From contig DASPUC010000024.1 in assembly GCA_035623075.1 (NCBI GenBank), positions 62,001 through 126,000 of the forward strand: 64,000 nucleotides of DNA, written 5' to 3'. The notes beneath the pieces are model-generated. The model had not been told where the DNA came from. It did not search any database and worked only from the letters and a program-made list of their open reading frames with translations. Source of the stretch: Nitrospiraceae bacterium. GTDB taxonomy: Bacteria; Nitrospirota; Nitrospiria; Nitrospirales; Nitrospiraceae. Shown here one piece after another: positions 20,970 to 30,139 of the stretch (positions are counted from its first letter, which is position 1; each line of letters opens with the position of its first letter). The translations under genes and the position numbers were made by a program.

Positions 20970-21367
20970 TACGTCGATCCGGTATGTCCGGTTGACGACC
21001 CGATTGCCCCTTCATCTTTACTCTGCAACTCGTCCAAGAGCCGCAAAACTCGATCGCCTCGCGGCCCACTCACGTCCTTCACGAAGACGATTTCTGGCAG
21101 ATAACGGAGCGTCAGCCGCCGACCCAGTTCGCTACGGACAAACCCGCTTGCCTTAGCAAGTCCGGAAAAGATCTCACGCTCTTCAGATTTAGTCCCCATC
21201 GCGGTTACAAACACGCGGGCGATGCGTAAATTGTTCGTTAACTCGACGTCGGTGACCGTGACCGACCGGACTCGCGGGTCCTTGATCTTCCGCATGAGGA
21301 TGTCTGCCACCTCCATGCGAATTTGATCCGCCACACGATCGGCCCGCTTGTAGCCTGCCTTCGTCAT
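20969..21367 (-). CDS. rbfA: Ribosome-binding factor A
   Basis: Cold-shock 30S maturation factor with a KH-type fold. The start at ATG 21367 gives 132 residues with YKRADRVADQIRMEVADIL, followed by KDPRV and the VTDVELTNNLRIARVFV strand, all standard RbfA. A longer in-frame ATG at 21376 is possible; the frame upstream of that runs into ylxP. A C-terminal tail of about 20 polar residues follows the fold. Overlaps truB by one base. Confidence 0.93.
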   Translation of the reverse strand: MTKAGYKRADRVADQIRMEVADILMRKIKDPRVRSVTVTDVELTNNLRIARVFVTAMGTKSEEREIFSGLAKASGFVRSELGRRLTLRYLPEIVFVKDVSGPRGDRVLRLLDELQSKDEGAIGSSTGHTGST

Positions 21368-21419
21368 CGCCCCCATGCTCGAGCGGTTTCTGTACCGCCG
21401 CTCGCCGCCATGGACTTCA

Positions 21420-21707
21420 TCACAACACATCAATCCGGGACTGGACAATCTCCACCGCCGGGGTCGCGCGAATTACGTTCAACGCTTGCTCCAATACTTG
21501 ATGAACGTGCCGTGTTTCGTTCGCGACACACGCAAGTCCGAGTACTACCTTCTGCCACAAATCCTGTTCGCCGACCTCGGCAACCGACAGATTGAACCTG
21601 TCGCGTAGTCGATCTTTGAGACTCAAAAGTACTTGGCGCTTGTTCTTCAAAGACTGACTGCTCGGGATGAACAACTCAACCGTACAGAGTCCGACGATGA
21701 TACTCAC
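21420..21707 (-). CDS. ylxP: DUF503 (YlxP-like) protein
   Basis: A 95-residue protein of the DUF503 family, recognised by VGLCTVELFIPSSQSLKNKRQVL at the N terminus and a small alpha/beta fold. It starts at GTG 21707, 19 bp after the infB stop. YlxP homologues sit between infB and rbfA in many Gram-positive and other genomes and have been linked to ribosome maturation, but the biochemical role is not settled. Confidence 0.88.
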   Translation of the reverse strand: MSIIVGLCTVELFIPSSQSLKNKRQVLLSLKDRLRDRFNLSVAEVGEQDLWQKVVLGLACVANETRHVHQVLEQALNVIRATPAVEIVQSRIDVL

Positions 21708-21726
21708 AGTCCAGCAGGCTCACGCC

Positions 21727-24267
21727 TCAGAGCTTCGCGGCGATCTTATCAATCGCGTACACTTCGAGAATATCGCCTGTTTTGATGTCGTTGAAATTCT
21801 CAATCCCGATTCCACATTCATAGCCCTGTTGCACTTCGCGAACGTCGTCCTTGAACCGCCGCAAGGACGACAACCTCCCCTGATACACGACGACATTATC
21901 GCGAATGACCCGGACCCCCGCGCTTTGTCGCGTGATGGTCCCTTCCAATACGTAAGAGCCAGCTACAGTGCCTGCCTTAGAGACGGTGAACACTTGGCGT
22001 ACTTCGGCCCGACCGACCGTCCGCTCCTTCAGCGTCGGCTCAAGCAGTCCCTCCATCGCCGCCTTAATGTCGGCCATCGCATCGTAGATGATGGTGTACA
22101 GGCGGATATCCACACCTTCCTGTTCGGCGAGTGCCGCGGCTTTGGGCTCAGGCCTGATATTGAACCCAATGATGATCGCGTTGGACGCGGCGGCAAGAAG
22201 CACGTCAGACTCCGTGATGCCGCCGACACCGCTGTGAATGACACGGAGTTTCACCACATCCGTCGGCAGTTTCTCGACGCCTGCAGACAGGGCTTCCGCG
22301 GATCCTTGCACATCCGCCTTGATCACCAAGGCCAATTCCTTGACCGACCCCTCCTGGATCTTCGCGAAGAGATCGTCCAGTGACACCTTCCCCTGCCCTG
22401 CGAGTTCAGCCGCCCGTTGCTTCCGTGCCCGGTCTTCTGCAATCTCACGGGCGACACGTTCATCCTTGACCACCTGGAAGACATCGCCAGCCGCAGGCAC
22501 ACCCGGCAACCCGACAACCCCCACAGGAATCGAAGGGCCGGCTTCCTGTACCTTCGCCCCCATGTGTGACAGCAACGCCCGTACTCGTCCGCTGAAGGCC
22601 CCGACGACGAATGCGTCGCCGACATGAAGCGTGCCACCCTGGACCAACACCGTCGCGAGGGGTCCCCGCCCCCGCTCAAGCTTCGCCTCGACCACCGTTC
22701 CCTTGGCTAGTCGATGAGGATCGGCTTTCAATTCCAGTATCTCGGCTTGAAGTAAGATCATTTCCAAGAGTTGGTCTAAGCCGGTTTTCTGCTTGGCAGA
22801 CACCTCCACCATAATAGTCTCACCGCCCCAGGCTTCCGAAATGAGCCCATGCTCTGAGAGCGCGTTTCTCACCCGATCCGGATTGGCTCCAGGCTTGTCG
22901 ATCTTGTTGATGGCGACGATGAGCGGGACGGAGGCGGCCTTCGCATGATGGATGGCCTCGATCGTCTGTGGCATCACGCCGTCATCCGCCGCGACGACGA
23001 GGACGACGATGTCAGTGACCTTCGCCCCCCGAGCCCGCATGGCCGTGAACGCCTCATGGCCGGGGGTGTCCAGAAACGTGACATGCTTGCCGCGCACAGT
23101 GACGGTATAGGCGCCGATGTGTTGGGTGATGCCACCCGCTTCTCCCTCCGCCACCTTCGTTTCACGAATCGCATCCAGCAGCGACGTCTTACCGTGATCC
23201 ACATGGCCCATGATCGTCACGACTGGCGGCCTGGGTTCAAGCTGCCCTTCACCCTCGGTCTGAACCAAGGCTTCCAGCAACTCTTCGCCGGCCTTCTCAA
23301 CCGTCACATCGAGTTTCACTCCGCTCTCTTCGGCAATGATCCCGGCAGCATCCGTGTTCATCGGCTGGTTAAACGTCAACATCTGCCCCATGTCCATTAA
23401 CTTCCGGACGATGTCGGCAGGTCTCTGACCGATCATCTCAGCAAACTCTTTGACCGTCATGCCCGGCGTGAGCTTGATGCTCTTCTTCCGTGGCTTGGTA
23501 ATCTCCGCCAGAGTACTGTGGTGTGCGTGCTTCGCACGATCATCGCGACGTGGCTGAACAGGAATCGCGCGAAGGTCTTGCCAGCGCGCGGCATCTTCGC
23601 GAACAGCCACTTGATCGTCATCCCGTTGTCTGGCTATTTTGCGGCTCTTTTTCAGCTTGTCCTTGAGCCCCTCCGCCTCGATCGCTTCGAAGGCGACGCT
23701 CTTCTTCTTGCCGAGAACCGATTCGACGGTCGGTACCACCGCGGACGTGCTAGGAGATGCCTGTGTAGGAGACTGAACCGCGGCTGCGGGCCTGGTCATC
23801 GGCTCCAGATGAGGAACAATGGGCGTCTCGACGGGATGTGTGATCGTGAGAGAGCTGGGGGATTCTGCAGATGGAGCGATGAGACTCGATGACTCGCTTC
23901 CGACGAGCGCCGCTGCTCCCTCTTCAGCAGCACCCTCCTCTACTTTCTTTCGCTTAATGAGGATGCGTCGTTTGTCTGGTTTTGATTCCTCGGCGGCCGG
24001 AGCAACGTGCCCACCTCCCGCTTTTGCGATCGTCCCGTGGCCGGTGTCCTTTCCACGTTCAGCACGAACATCACCAGCCTCAGCCACGTGGCCACTCGTC
24101 TTGACCGAGGTCTTTGATTTGTGGCCCAGCTTCGCGAGCACTTTGTGGACCGTCTCCTCCTCGAGCGCACTGCTGTGGGAGGCAACGGGAATCCCCATCC
24201 GCTTCAACTCAGGGATGAGATCACGATTCTCCATCCCAAGCTGTTTGGCCAATTCATACACACGCAT
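21727..24267 (-). CDS. infB: Translation initiation factor IF-2
   Basis: GTPase that brings initiator tRNA to the 30S and joins subunits. The 846 residues comprise an IF2_N domain (1-52), a long Ala/Pro/Lys-rich linker (about 60-260), and a second IF2_N-like segment ([26 protein letters not shown], near 270). The G domain has [15 protein letters not shown] near 351, DTPGHEAF and NKIDKP, and domains II-IV fill the C-terminal end. It starts at ATG 24267, 23 bp after nusA. The linker varies widely between species. Confidence 0.97.
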   Translation of the reverse strand: MRVYELAKQLGMENRDLIPELKRMGIPVASHSSALEEETVHKVLAKLGHKSKTSVKTSGHVAEAGDVRAERGKDTGHGTIAKAGGGHVAPAAEESKPDKRRILIKRKKVEEGAAEEGAAALVGSESSSLIAPSAESPSSLTITHPVETPIVPHLEPMTRPAAAVQSPTQASPSTSAVVPTVESVLGKKKSVAFEAIEAEGLKDKLKKSRKIARQRDDDQVAVREDAARWQDLRAIPVQPRRDDRAKHAHHSTLAEITKPRKKSIKLTPGMTVKEFAEMIGQRPADIVRKLMDMGQMLTFNQPMNTDAAGIIAEESGVKLDVTVEKAGEELLEALVQTEGEGQLEPRPPVVTIMGHVDHGKTSLLDAIRETKVAEGEAGGITQHIGAYTVTVRGKHVTFLDTPGHEAFTAMRARGAKVTDIVVLVVAADDGVMPQTIEAIHHAKAASVPLIVAINKIDKPGANPDRVRNALSEHGLISEAWGGETIMVEVSAKQKTGLDQLLEMILLQAEILELKADPHRLAKGTVVEAKLERGRGPLATVLVQGGTLHVGDAFVVGAFSGRVRALLSHMGAKVQEAGPSIPVGVVGLPGVPAAGDVFQVVKDERVAREIAEDRARKQRAAELAGQGKVSLDDLFAKIQEGSVKELALVIKADVQGSAEALSAGVEKLPTDVVKLRVIHSGVGGITESDVLLAAASNAIIIGFNIRPEPKAAALAEQEGVDIRLYTIIYDAMADIKAAMEGLLEPTLKERTVGRAEVRQVFTVSKAGTVAGSYVLEGTITRQSAGVRVIRDNVVVYQGRLSSLRRFKDDVREVQQGYECGIGIENFNDIKTGDILEVYAIDKIAAKL

Positions 24268-24290
24268 AAGTAGTCAACACCTTTTCGGCG

Positions 24291-25457
24291 TTACCCAGCA
24301 TCCGACGCCTGAGATTCTTCTTCGGCTTCCCGCTCCTGCTTTCTGGCTTCTTCCTGCTGACGCTGGGCTTCGGCCTCCTCTGCCAATGCGGCCTTGATTT
24401 CCTTGTCTCGCTCCGCTTTTTCCTTTTCGTACTCCGTGGCACTGATGATGTCGATCTTCCATCCCGTTAGCCGTGCGGCCAAACGAACGTTCTGTCCGTT
24501 TTTCCCGATCGCGAGCGACAGCTGAGAATCCGCTACCACGACGAGCGCCGACTTTTTCTCTTCATCGATCCCGACTTTTTCGATCGTGGCTGGGTTCAAC
24601 GCCTCGGCGATAAAGACGCGCGGATCGGACGTCCAGGTAATGATATCGATCTTTTCTCCCCGCAGTTCGCGGACCACCGCCTGCACCCGAGAGCCCTTGA
24701 TGCCGACACAGGCTCCGACGGGATCGACCGCCTTTTCGCGGGACGTTACGGCGATCTTGGTCCGGTCGCCCGGCTCTCGCACAACGGACTTGATTTCCAC
24801 GATTTTTTCCGTGACTTCCGGAACTTCCAATTCGAAAAGCTTCGCCACGAATTGCGGATGACTTCGAGAGAGAATGACCTGCACATCTTTTGGCGTCCGT
24901 CGGACCTCCAAGAGCATGGCCTTCACTCGATCGCCGCGACGATAGGTTTCTCGCGGGATCTGTTCTTGGATCGGGAGGATGGCTTCGGTCTTGCCCAAGT
25001 CCACCAGGTAGTTCCGGCGTTCCATGCCGAGAATAATGCCGTTCACCAAATCGCCCTGGCGGGTAGAGTATTCCTTCTGCACTGCCTCCCATTCCGCCTC
25101 ACGGACCTTCTGGAAGATCACCTGCTTCGCCGTTTGTGCCGCGATTCGGCCCAATTCATCCATTTCGATTAAGGACCCGATCTCATCTCCCACTTCGGCT
25201 TCGCTGTCATACTGACGCGCTTCCTTCAGAGAAATCTCGGCTTTGGGATTGGTGACGGCATCGACGATAATTTTCTTCGACACCACCGAGATTTCTCCGG
25301 TCTTCGGGTCGATTTCAACTTGAATGTTTTCAGCTTGCCCGAACCGTTTCTTCGCCGCGGTCTGGAGCGCTGCCTCGATCGCCCCGATCACCCGGGACTT
25401 CTCGATGCCCTTTTGCCGTCCGATCTCATCGATCACTGCAATGAGTTCTCGATTCAT
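24291..25457 (-). CDS. nusA: Transcription termination/antitermination factor NusA
   Basis: Binds RNA polymerase and nascent RNA, controlling pausing and termination. The 388-residue short form has an NTD (1-125), an S1 domain (NGIILGMERRNYLVDLG, near 140) and KH1/KH2 (DPVGACVGIKGSRVQAVVREL, IGKNGQNVRLAARLTGWKIDI). It lacks the two C-terminal acidic repeats of the E. coli protein. Instead it ends in a Glu/Lys/Gln-rich coiled tail of about 45 residues. Between rimP (52 bp upstream) and infB. Confidence 0.96.
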   Translation of the reverse strand: MNRELIAVIDEIGRQKGIEKSRVIGAIEAALQTAAKKRFGQAENIQVEIDPKTGEISVVSKKIIVDAVTNPKAEISLKEARQYDSEAEVGDEIGSLIEMDELGRIAAQTAKQVIFQKVREAEWEAVQKEYSTRQGDLVNGIILGMERRNYLVDLGKTEAILPIQEQIPRETYRRGDRVKAMLLEVRRTPKDVQVILSRSHPQFVAKLFELEVPEVTEKIVEIKSVVREPGDRTKIAVTSREKAVDPVGACVGIKGSRVQAVVRELRGEKIDIITWTSDPRVFIAEALNPATIEKVGIDEEKKSALVVVADSQLSLAIGKNGQNVRLAARLTGWKIDIISATEYEKEKAERDKEIKAALAEEAEAQRQQEEARKQEREAEEESQASDAG

Positions 25458-25509
25458 AGATTACTCTCCACCATGCTCTCGTCGTCTCAACACTCCGCCT
25501 ATCCGCGAT

Positions 25510-25986
25510 TTAAAACGTCACCACCCGTCGTGTTTCGGCAATCTCGCCGAAGTCGAGGGTGATTGATCGCGGAGGCGGCGGCTCACTGATCGTCACTGTC
25601 ACAGCTTGTTCGTTGACCTCCCCCAACACGCCAACGATCCGCCACTGCCCGTCAATCGGCTGCTTCAGCTTGACGCTGACTCGCATGCCCACCGCCCGGC
25701 GATAATCTTGGAATCGTTTGAATGGCCGATCCAGCCCCGGCGAGGACACTTCAAGCGTATAGGGATGGGGAAATGGGTCGCTGACGTCCAAGGCTGGACT
25801 CAACGCCACATGCGCCCGTTCACAATCACTGACGGTGACGCCACCCGGTTTATCGATATAAACCCGCACCACCGTTCGTGAACCCTGCCCCACACACTCG
25901 ACGTCGACGAGTTCCAGACCCATCGTCCAGAGGATAGGGGACACGATGTCTTGCAGATGATCAACGACCGGTCGGGAGTCCTTCAC
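25510..25986 (-). CDS. rimP: Ribosome maturation factor RimP
   Basis: 30S assembly factor. I place the start at GTG 25986, which has an AGGGG ribosome site 5 nt upstream and gives 158 residues, the family size. The open frame continues to 26088, but that would cross the terminator of the next gene. Family motifs are LELVDVECVGQGSRTVVRVYIDKPGGVTVSDC (near residues 20-50) and the region DPFPHPYTLEVSSPGLDRPF near residue 70. First gene of the nusA-infB operon. Confidence 0.9.
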   Translation of the reverse strand: MKDSRPVVDHLQDIVSPILWTMGLELVDVECVGQGSRTVVRVYIDKPGGVTVSDCERAHVALSPALDVSDPFPHPYTLEVSSPGLDRPFKRFQDYRRAVGMRVSVKLKQPIDGQWRIVGVLGEVNEQAVTVTISEPPPPRSITLDFGEIAETRRVVTF

Positions 25987-26047
25987 CGACACCCCTAGCC
26001 TCGGCGCTCCGGATCGCAACTTCCAAGGTTCCAAGAGGCCAAACAAA

Positions 26048-26069
26048 AAAGTGGGCCAGAGCCCACTTT
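26048..26069 (-). terminator. Intrinsic terminator after the aminotransferase operon
   Basis: A 9-bp perfect stem (26048-26056 with 26061-26069) and 4-nt loop. On the minus strand it is followed at once by TTTTTTGTTT, a strong T tract, so it ends the transcript of the gene at 26113. It also separates that operon from rimP. Confidence 0.88.
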
Positions 26070-26112
26070 CGGTGCAGCACCATAGCATTTCACTCCGGTC
26101 AAAGCAAGGGGG

Positions 26113-26952
26113 CTACCCAGTCACACGCCTCAGGAGGGTCGCCAGTCGTTGAGTGATCGGACCGGGACGGCCTGTTCCAATCGCTTTGCCGTCCATCTTG
26201 ACCACCCCGACCACCTCGACCGTAGTCCCCGTCAGGAGCACCTCGTCGACAGAGAAGAGATCCGCTTGAGGGATTGCACGTTCCTGGACCGGTATCCCGT
26301 CTTTTCGGGCAAGCTCGAGCACCACCGCTCTTGTGACTCCGGAGAGAATCAGAGGCCCTTCGGGAGCAGTAACGACAGCTCCTCCCTTGACCGCCATCAC
26401 GTTGCTGACCGCGCCTTCGGTCACGTGTCCATCTTTGACGAGAATGGTCTCAAAGACCTCGGCTTGTTTGGCTTGCTGGCGGGCGAGGACATTGGCGAGC
26501 AGATTCACGCTTTTGATATCGCAGCGACCCCACCTGATGTCGTTGATGACGATCGCCGACACACCGGTACCCTTGATTTCTTCGCTCAGCGCGTGAAACT
26601 CGCGTATGGTCATGACAACAGTGGCCGTGGCATTCTCGGGAAAGGCATGATCTCGAGGTGCCGGGCCGCGAGTAATCTGCAGGTAAATCTTGGCCTCGGG
26701 ATAGGCCGCCCGTTTGATTCCCTCAAGCACGTAGTGAGTCCACTGACTGTGAGAGTACGGTTGCGGAAGGTCGAGCGCTTTCGCGCTCCGTTCGAGACGG
26801 GCCAGATGGGCCTCTAGTTCGAACGGCTGCCCCCGGTATGTACGAATGACTTCGTAGACCCCGTCGCCGAACTGAAATCCCCGATCTTCGACCGAGACGG
26901 TGGCCTCGGCCAGGGGCATGAACCGTCCATTGAGATAAGCGACGTCCGGCAT
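26113..26952 (-). CDS. Class IV aminotransferase, D-alanine aminotransferase-like
   Basis: PLP fold-type IV enzyme of 279 residues from ATG 26952 (AGGGAAAG upstream); a GTG at 26958 overlaps the preceding stop as GTGA and is also possible. The PLP lysine is in RCDIKSVNLLANVLA near residue 143. EDRGFQFGDGVYEVIRTYRG near residue 21 and the C-terminal VDEVLLTGTTVEVVGV are typical of D-amino-acid transaminases making D-glutamate or D-alanine. Branched-chain aminotransferase (IlvE) is the alternative; size and RCDIKS favour the D-amino-acid group. Confidence 0.85.
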   Translation of the reverse strand: MPDVAYLNGRFMPLAEATVSVEDRGFQFGDGVYEVIRTYRGQPFELEAHLARLERSAKALDLPQPYSHSQWTHYVLEGIKRAAYPEAKIYLQITRGPAPRDHAFPENATATVVMTIREFHALSEEIKGTGVSAIVINDIRWGRCDIKSVNLLANVLARQQAKQAEVFETILVKDGHVTEGAVSNVMAVKGGAVVTAPEGPLILSGVTRAVVLELARKDGIPVQERAIPQADLFSVDEVLLTGTTVEVVGVVKMDGKAIGTGRPGPITQRLATLLRRVTG

Positions 26953-26954
26953 TG

Positions 26955-27311
26955 TCACTTTCCCTGGTTCGGCGACCGGTCGGACACGACGACTTCGAAA
27001 ACGCGCCGATCTTCAGCGGTGAATTTCCATCCCATCCGCTTTTCGAACAGCACCGAGTGAGTCCCTGGTCGAACCGCCTGAAACTCGAACGTTCGCTCTC
27101 CATTATCGACGGCATTATTTCCCGCTACGCGGAAGTAGTCGTCCGCCACTAACGCAAGCGCCGTCGGATCATAGGTCGGAACCCAAAGCTCTCCCCGAGT
27201 TCGGTCTTCCCAGAGATGAATGTAGATAGGGCAGTCCAGTACGGTTTTGATGATCCTCGCATCATGCGGCGGTGTGGTTCCATCCATGTCGCGACTCGCG
27301 CTCACGTTCAT
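26955..27311 (-). CDS. Chagasin-like (inhibitor I42 fold) protein, tentative
   Basis: A 118-residue protein without signal peptide. The C-terminal half reads as an immunoglobulin-like strand order (FRVAGNNAVDNGERTFEFQAVRPG, then LFEKRMGWKFTAEDRRVFEVVV). This is the pattern of the I42/chagasin cysteine-protease inhibitors: the G-to-F strand, the RPG turn and the closing strands. The N-terminal NPTTGY loop of the family is not clear (DPTALALV instead). The stop overlaps the aminotransferase start. ATG 27311 has no clear ribosome site; ATG 27287 is possible. Function uncertain. Confidence 0.5.
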   Translation of the reverse strand: MNVSASRDMDGTTPPHDARIIKTVLDCPIYIHLWEDRTRGELWVPTYDPTALALVADDYFRVAGNNAVDNGERTFEFQAVRPGTHSVLFEKRMGWKFTAEDRRVFEVVVSDRSPNQGK

Positions 27312-27344
27312 CGCACTCTTGAACGCGACGGAACTTCGTGCACG

Positions 27345-27698
27345 CTACACCTTGCGGCGTGGACCGATAAAAATCTCTGCGCCTTCGACTCGAACCTCGT
27401 AACTCCCGATACAATACCCGCCGCCATCGATTCCTCGACCGTTCCGAACGTCGAAGGCCAAATCGTGCCAGGGGCATGAGACAATGAACCCTTTCAGTCG
27501 CCCCTCATTCAATGGGCCTCCTTCGTGCGGACACACATTGTAGATTGCGTGGTACTGCCCGTCGACATTGAACACGGCAATCGCTCGATTATTCACCGTC
27601 ACGACCTTCGACTGCCCGGGAGGAATATCCTCCACCCGCGCGACTGCCTGAAATCCATCTGTCACGAAGTACACGCTCCCTTTTCGTCTGCTTGGCAC
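27345..27698 (-). CDS. Rieske [2Fe-2S] ferredoxin
   Basis: Soluble small Rieske protein, 117 residues from GTG 27698 or about 106 from a GTG closer to the domain (GGGAG is seen upstream of the latter). Both cluster motifs are complete: CPHEGGPL near residue 62 and CPWHDLAF near residue 82. This is the nitrite-reductase-small-subunit/biphenyl-type ferredoxin layout, with no membrane anchor. It lies 8 bp from the DUF192 gene and 33 bp from the chagasin-like gene. Its electron partner is not evident locally; the oxygenase at 55421 is far away. Confidence 0.9.
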   Translation of the reverse strand: MPSRRKGSVYFVTDGFQAVARVEDIPPGQSKVVTVNNRAIAVFNVDGQYHAIYNVCPHEGGPLNEGRLKGFIVSCPWHDLAFDVRNGRGIDGGGYCIGSYEVRVEGAEIFIGPRRKV

Positions 27699-27706
27699 AG
27701 TCCTGG

Positions 27707-28192
27707 CTACATTCGAAGGGTGTATTTCAACTCCATTCCGGTCGTAATACCGGCCTGTTTAATGAAACCCGCTTCGGTTTGGAGAACGTAGCGGACCGGA
27801 TCCGGCGAGTCTCCATACCAGGGGCACGGATCACGTTCACAGGGAGGAACCGTCTCCATCATCCGCACAATCTGATGACTCTCATCAACCCACATAACGT
27901 CGACGGGAAATCGGTACCCCTTCGTCGTGATTCGATGGGGGCCGGTTGACTCGAAGATATAAAGCATTCCGCTGTTAGGTGGCAATGTCTCTCGAAAAGC
28001 GAGACCGAACAGCAGCTTCTCCGGTGTATCCGCCACTTCCGTTTCCAGTTCCTTGCCGTTCGGGAACGTGACGATGATAACACTCGACTCCTTCCGGTCG
28101 ACCAGGAAGAGGGAGACACTCATGAGGAGGATCGCGAGTAAAATGAGTGTGACGATCCGCTTCTTTTTCTGTTCACGATCCCCTGTTTGCAT
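27707..28192 (-). CDS. DUF192 protein with N-terminal membrane anchor
   Basis: A 161-residue protein from ATG 28192. A basic N terminus with KKKR is followed by one hydrophobic segment (about 13-30), then the DUF192 fold: ETEVADTPEKLLFGLAFRETLPPNSGMLYIFE and FPVDVMWVDESHQIV. The family is small and extracytoplasmic, of unknown role. There is no ribosome site; a TATAAT on the minus strand at 28210-28205 would start transcription only about 6 nt before the ATG, so the mRNA may be nearly leaderless. First gene of a four-gene unit ending at the terminator 26048. Confidence 0.8.
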   Translation of the reverse strand: MQTGDREQKKKRIVTLILLAILLMSVSLFLVDRKESSVIIVTFPNGKELETEVADTPEKLLFGLAFRETLPPNSGMLYIFESTGPHRITTKGYRFPVDVMWVDESHQIVRMMETVPPCERDPCPWYGDSPDPVRYVLQTEAGFIKQAGITTGMELKYTLRM

Positions 28193-28416
28193 GGCTACCA
28201 CTATATTATAAAAACTGCCCCGCCTCTCAGTGCATTTCTGGGCCCAAAGGCCCATGATATCAGGGGATCTAGGCCTTCTGTGCGAGGCCAGTTCTGTTGA
28301 CTTAGAAAAGAACGGCGGACTAGAATGACGCCTGCGTCGAGTCACGCACTATGGTCGTGGCGAGGCGGTCTTGTCAACCGTGTTCGTCCCATTGTGGTGA
28401 GAAGGAGGCGAGGGTC

Positions 28417-28764
28417 ATGGCACTGCTGATTACCGATGAATGCATTTCCTGTGGAGCCTGCCTACCCGAATGTCCGAACGAGGCAATCTTCGAAACTCGC
28501 AGCGATGCAGAGGGAAAGGGGAACCACGTCGGCGATGGCCAGGGAGTTGGCGACAATATTTATGTTATTACCCACGACCGCTGCACCGAATGCGTCGGTC
28601 ACTTTGACGAACCGCAATGCGCTGCCGTCTGCCCAGTCGACAATTGTTGCATTTCAGACCCCGCATACGCGGAAACAACGGATGTCCTGCTCGAGAAAGC
28701 AAAGAAGCTCAATCCGGACAAGAATATTGATCCTGCGAAGGTCTGGAGCGGAGTGCGGAACTAA
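28417..28764 (+). CDS. YfhL-type 2x[4Fe-4S] ferredoxin
   Basis: A 115-residue protein, ATG 28417, with GAAGGAGG upstream. The first cluster motif CISCGACLPECPNEAI (near residue 9) and the second CTECVGHFDEPQCAAVCPVDNC (near residue 54) have the long CX2CX8CX3C spacing typical of Allochromatium-type/YfhL ferredoxins. A loop of about 25 residues rich in Gly separates them. A tail of about 35 residues follows. Soluble low-potential electron carrier; single gene with its own terminator. Confidence 0.92.
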   Translation: MALLITDECISCGACLPECPNEAIFETRSDAEGKGNHVGDGQGVGDNIYVITHDRCTECVGHFDEPQCAAVCPVDNCCISDPAYAETTDVLLEKAKKLNPDKNIDPAKVWSGVRN

Positions 28765-28784
28765 CTCTGTCATAGATCAGCGAT

Positions 28785-28820
28785 GAGAGCCCTGCTTCTT
28801 TGGTGAGAGGCAGGGCTCTC
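28785..28820 (+). terminator. Intrinsic terminator after the ferredoxin gene
   Basis: A perfect 11-bp stem (28785-28795 with 28810-28820) with a 14-nt loop starts 21 nt after the stop codon and is followed by GTATTTTG. Confidence 0.85.
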
Positions 28821-28977
28821 GTATTTTGATCTCCCTACCATCCAATTCGGTCTTTTGGTAGCTTTCTCGTCGTCCTCCCTGTAAGATTGAATTGGAGGTT
28901 ATTTCTGCTGAACCACCCGGCTCCCGTTTTCTTCGGGGCCTTCACGCATTGCTCACCGCTCGTATGGAGGTGACACC

Positions 28978-29310
28978 ATGCGGCATCGATGGATCCTCGT
29001 TGGAGCCCTTGCTTGGCTCCTCACCCTCCCAGCGCTGGCTTCGGCCAGTACCGGCGACATCGGGACCATCATCGAAAAGTTCGTCGTCCGGCAGTTCCCT
29101 GATGCGGCCAGCCATTATTGGGTGATCAACGAAACCCAGTGGGACGGAGATGAGATGATCGTTGACGTGCACACGATCGTGAAAGAGCGGCGAAACACAG
29201 AACCGACGTTAAGCCGTTTCTTACTCCTGATTGTCGCGGGAGAGATCAAAGGCAGTCAAAATGTTCCGCTTGAGCCAGGGGCCGACTGTCGAACTGACGA
29301 AGAGGCCTGA
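28978..29310 (+). CDS. Small exported protein of unknown function
   Basis: 110 residues with a signal peptide (hydrophobic 6-20, ALASA cleavage near residue 23). The mature part has SHYWVINETQWDGDEMIVDVHTIV (strand-rich) and one cysteine near the C terminus. ATG 28978 is preceded by GGAGGTGACACC, a strong ribosome site. No family recognised. Single gene between two terminators, so an independent transcript. Confidence 0.75.
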   Translation: MRHRWILVGALAWLLTLPALASASTGDIGTIIEKFVVRQFPDAASHYWVINETQWDGDEMIVDVHTIVKERRNTEPTLSRFLLLIVAGEIKGSQNVPLEPGADCRTDEEA

Positions 29311-29350
29311 GTCTCTCCCCTCTCGCTCTCATATTTGCTCCCGAAATGAC

Positions 29351-29384
29351 ACCGCCCCCTCCGCTGGACAGCGGAGGGGGCGGT
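29351..29384. terminator. Strong bidirectional hairpin terminator
   Basis: A perfect 14-bp GC-rich stem (29351-29364 with 29371-29384) and 6-nt loop lies between the convergent genes 28978 and 29410. TCTTCATTTT follows on the plus side; the minus side lacks a good T tract. Confidence 0.85.
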
Positions 29385-29409
29385 CTTCATTTTCGCCGGT
29401 CGCGAATGC

Positions 29410-29889
29410 CTACTTCAGCATGAGTAACTTGCCACCAACGTGAGCGGGATGCAGGTGGCAGCGATATCTCAACGTGTTGCCCTGCGTGGCATAGAACAAG
29501 TCGCTGGTCGGAATACCAACATACTTGGTCTCCCCCGGCTTCAACACGAGTTGGGCCTTCAGTACGGTAGGAGCTGCTTGCGTCTCATCGGCTGTCAACA
29601 GGAAGCCGTGCTCACCAGTTGAGTTATTGGTGACCTTGATGACAACAGGACGACCTGGACGGACTTTGAAGTCAATCGTTGTCATAGGCGGGTACCATGT
29701 TTTCATATTGCCGATCTCGATCGCATACAACTCAGCATCCACATCCAATTCTTTGAACGGTTGGCCGACGACCGAACCGGTTTCCAGATCGCCAACCTCC
29801 ACACCGCCCGCCTGGTGGGCATACGCCCCCGAGGCTGCAGCGAGAACCATAACCAGGCCGAAGAAGACCAATGCTATCGTCTTGCCCAT
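29410..29889 (-). CDS. Exported cupredoxin-like copper protein
   Basis: 159 residues with a signal peptide (1-24, ending AYA). The mature protein has a single cupredoxin domain. The first histidine ligand is in STGEHGFLL near residue 95. The ligand loop YRCHLHPAHVGGKLLML near residue 142 supplies Cys and one or two His; no Met ligand follows. Likely a periplasmic electron carrier or copper-binding protein. The ribosome site AAGGAGG precedes ATG 29889. Monocistronic, with a promoter about 140 bp upstream. Confidence 0.85.
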   Translation of the reverse strand: MGKTIALVFFGLVMVLAAASGAYAHQAGGVEVGDLETGSVVGQPFKELDVDAELYAIEIGNMKTWYPPMTTIDFKVRPGRPVVIKVTNNSTGEHGFLLTADETQAAPTVLKAQLVLKPGETKYVGIPTSDLFYATQGNTLRYRCHLHPAHVGGKLLMLK

Positions 29890-30024
29890 GACCTACCTCC
29901 TTAAGAAGAAGAAGAGATGTGATTAGGTTGGTGAATGACTACCGCCACGCTTGAGTGACCATGACCGTCTTGCTGACTTCTCTGCCTCATGAACTCGTAC
30001 AAATCCTTCTACAAAGAGGGGACT

Positions 30025-30054
30025 CTTATAGCACAGCGATCAAAATGGAAGCAA
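30025..30054 (-). promoter_or_regulatory. Candidate promoter of the cupredoxin gene
   Basis: On the minus strand TTGCTT (30054-30049), an 18-bp spacer and TATAAG (30030-30025). The -10 fits 5 of 6, the -35 only 3 of 6. Transcription would start about 130 nt before ATG 29889. Confidence 0.4.
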
Positions 30055-30139
30055 GACGGTTATTCGAGATAGTAGCCCGAATGAGGATCTGCTACCGTCC
30101 CTGAATTATCAACAAGTCCCACTATGCATTTTCAATAAC

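Noticed and set aside
21667-22383. 238-residue plus-strand ORF inside infB
   Set aside because: Shadow of infB codon bias; no family features.
25987-26088. N-terminal extension of RimP
   Set aside because: Would be encoded across an intrinsic terminator; the GTG at 25986 has a ribosome site and gives the family length.
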